Positions 5,913 through 6,480 of a DNA stretch of 6,480 nt are shown one piece after another. Origin of the DNA: Candidatus Kariarchaeota archaeon (GTDB lineage Archaea > Asgardarchaeota > Heimdallarchaeia > Heimdallarchaeales > Kariarchaeaceae). The stretch's first letter is position 1, and the number at the start of each line of letters is the position of its first letter. The notes below the pieces were generated by a model. That model saw nothing but the letters and a program-made list of their open reading frames with translations, did not search any database and was not told where the DNA came from. The stretch lies in the NCBI GenBank assembly GCA_016839545.1, contig JAEOUB010000530.1:1-6480 (forward strand), read 5' to 3'. The translations under genes were made by a program, and so were the position numbers.

Positions 5913-6112
5913 TAATTTATCTCAACGTTTCTGTAATTAGCCATATCTTGCATTATAAGGGATTGAAATGCACTCTGAATTTATTTACAGTATTGTGTAA
6001 ATGCTTTTCTCAAAATTTGGCGTCAGTACGAAACTGACAACTTTTCACCCGAGATCCACCTGCATCATCAATTCATTGACGGGTGTTCGATCACCCACCC
6101 CGGTCGAGGAAA
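5913..6112. other. Divergent intergenic region with several inverted repeats
   Basis: I see no convincing gene here. It holds direct repeats CTGTAATT at 5910-5917 and 5931-5938, exactly 21 bp apart, and an inverted pair TTTACA (5984-5989) / TGTAAA (5996-6001). Two more inverted repeats are GTCAGT (6022-6027) / ACTGAC (6033-6038), with a 5-base spacer, and GGGTG (6081-6085) / CACCC (6092-6096), centred on TCGA. All could be regulator sites for the divergent promoters; none is proven. Confidence 0.4.
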
Positions 6113-6114
6113 AG

Positions 6115-6120
6115 TATATT
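6115..6120 (+). promoter_or_regulatory. TATA box for the divergent plus-strand gene
   Basis: TATATT preceded by purine-rich GAGGAAAAG, a reasonable TFB recognition element. Its centre is 26.5 bases from GTG 6144, predicting a leaderless transcript. Confidence 0.6.
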
Positions 6121-6127
6121 GACGTCA
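6120..6127. promoter_or_regulatory. Palindrome TGACGTCA between TATA box and start codon
   Basis: A perfect 8-bp palindrome directly downstream of the TATA box of the gene starting at 6144, where a bound repressor would block polymerase. An 8-bp palindrome can occur by chance. Confidence 0.3.
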
Positions 6128-6143
6128 CAACGATATATGTCTC

Positions 6144-6480
6144 GTGGACACCCGCACTCTTATCGAGGAATACCGAGATGCAATAATAGAGTACATCAAT
6201 GGACGACTGGATTTTGAGACCTACAAGTCACGAGTACTAGATCTGTTCCATGATGATGGGAAATTCGACATATTTTTTGTCAGAGAGGGAAGATACCTGA
6301 CATTATGCGCTCAGGAGGCTTTAGATGTCACCCGTGATCATCCGACCAGTGGTATGAAGTTCAGATACATCAAGATGGTAGTGGAGGGAGACTTCGGATT
6401 CCTTCACATTGAACAGTACGGAGACAGTACCTATACACCAGGAGGACAGAACCTGACCGAGCCATATTCATTCGATCACA
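6144..6480 (+). CDS. Hypothetical protein, 5' part only (runs off right edge)
   Basis: The frame is open for 112 codons to the window edge from GTG 6144, giving MDTRTLIEEYRDAIIEYING. An in-frame stop at 6120-6122 and the lack of any ATG or TTG before 6144 leave GTG as the start. No Shine-Dalgarno sequence is present, but a TATA box centred 26.5 bases upstream suits a leaderless mRNA. I do not recognise the family with confidence. The order of an N-terminal helix, a second helix ending in VLDLFHDDGKFDIFF, then strands such as MKFRYIKMVVEGDFGFLHIE vaguely recalls NTF2/SnoaL-like proteins. No signal peptide or membrane segment is seen. It is transcribed away from the regulator operon across a 331-base intergenic region and could share its regulation. 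Confidence 0.75.
   Translation, partial: MDTRTLIEEYRDAIIEYINGRLDFETYKSRVLDLFHDDGKFDIFFVREGRYLTLCAQEALDVTRDHPTSGMKFRYIKMVVEGDFGFLHIEQYGDSTYTPGGQNLTEPYSFDH

Noticed and set aside
6001..6186. Plus-strand open frame of 61 codons with ATG at 6001
   Set aside because: It overlaps the better-supported gene at 6144 in another frame, has no Shine-Dalgarno sequence or well-placed TATA box, and its product does not look protein-like.

Overview
The window looks archaeal. Four of the five gene starts that can be tied to a promoter have a TATA box. For three of them the box centre lies about 24-27 bases from the start codon, which is the spacing expected of leaderless archaeal transcripts. Genes inside the operon have Shine-Dalgarno sequences instead. 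The long exported protein at the left (signal peptide, many N-glycosylation sequons, propeller-like blades, then calcium-binding DxDxDG repeats) is of a kind common in archaeal envelopes, including Asgard lineages such as Thorarchaeota. The lineage guess is weak and rests on general resemblance only.

Layout, left to right. Bases 1-2727 (minus strand) hold 909 codons of a large secreted protein whose 3' end lies outside the window. It has seven regularly spaced beta-propeller-like blades followed by at least eleven thrombospondin-type-3-like calcium-binding repeats. Its GTG start sits 24.5 bases from the centre of a TATA box. A small unrecognised minus-strand gene lies at 2844-3107, and its frame can be extended to a GTG at 3248. 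Bases 3108-3489 are otherwise non-coding and hold a 10-bp stem plus T-rich tail that ends the next operon.

Bases 3490-5812 form a three-gene minus-strand operon, transcribed in the order: a 67-residue helical protein, a 295-residue ArsR-like winged-helix regulator with an N-terminal coiled coil and acidic tail, and a 380-residue acidic protein with Gly-Met and Phe-Asp low-complexity segments. Two almost identical 15-bp palindromes (TGTAAGTTWCTTACA) lie between the operon's TATA box and its first Shine-Dalgarno sequence. The simplest reading is that the winged-helix protein binds them and represses its own operon. The effector and the function of the two partner proteins are unknown, and this cassette is the best candidate in the window for an undescribed system.

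A divergent plus-strand gene starts at 6144 and runs off the right edge. It has no recognised family, with at most a weak NTF2/SnoaL-like appearance. The intergenic region between it and the operon holds several further inverted repeats and TGTAA half-sites. No rRNA, tRNA, CRISPR array, insertion sequence or integrase was seen.
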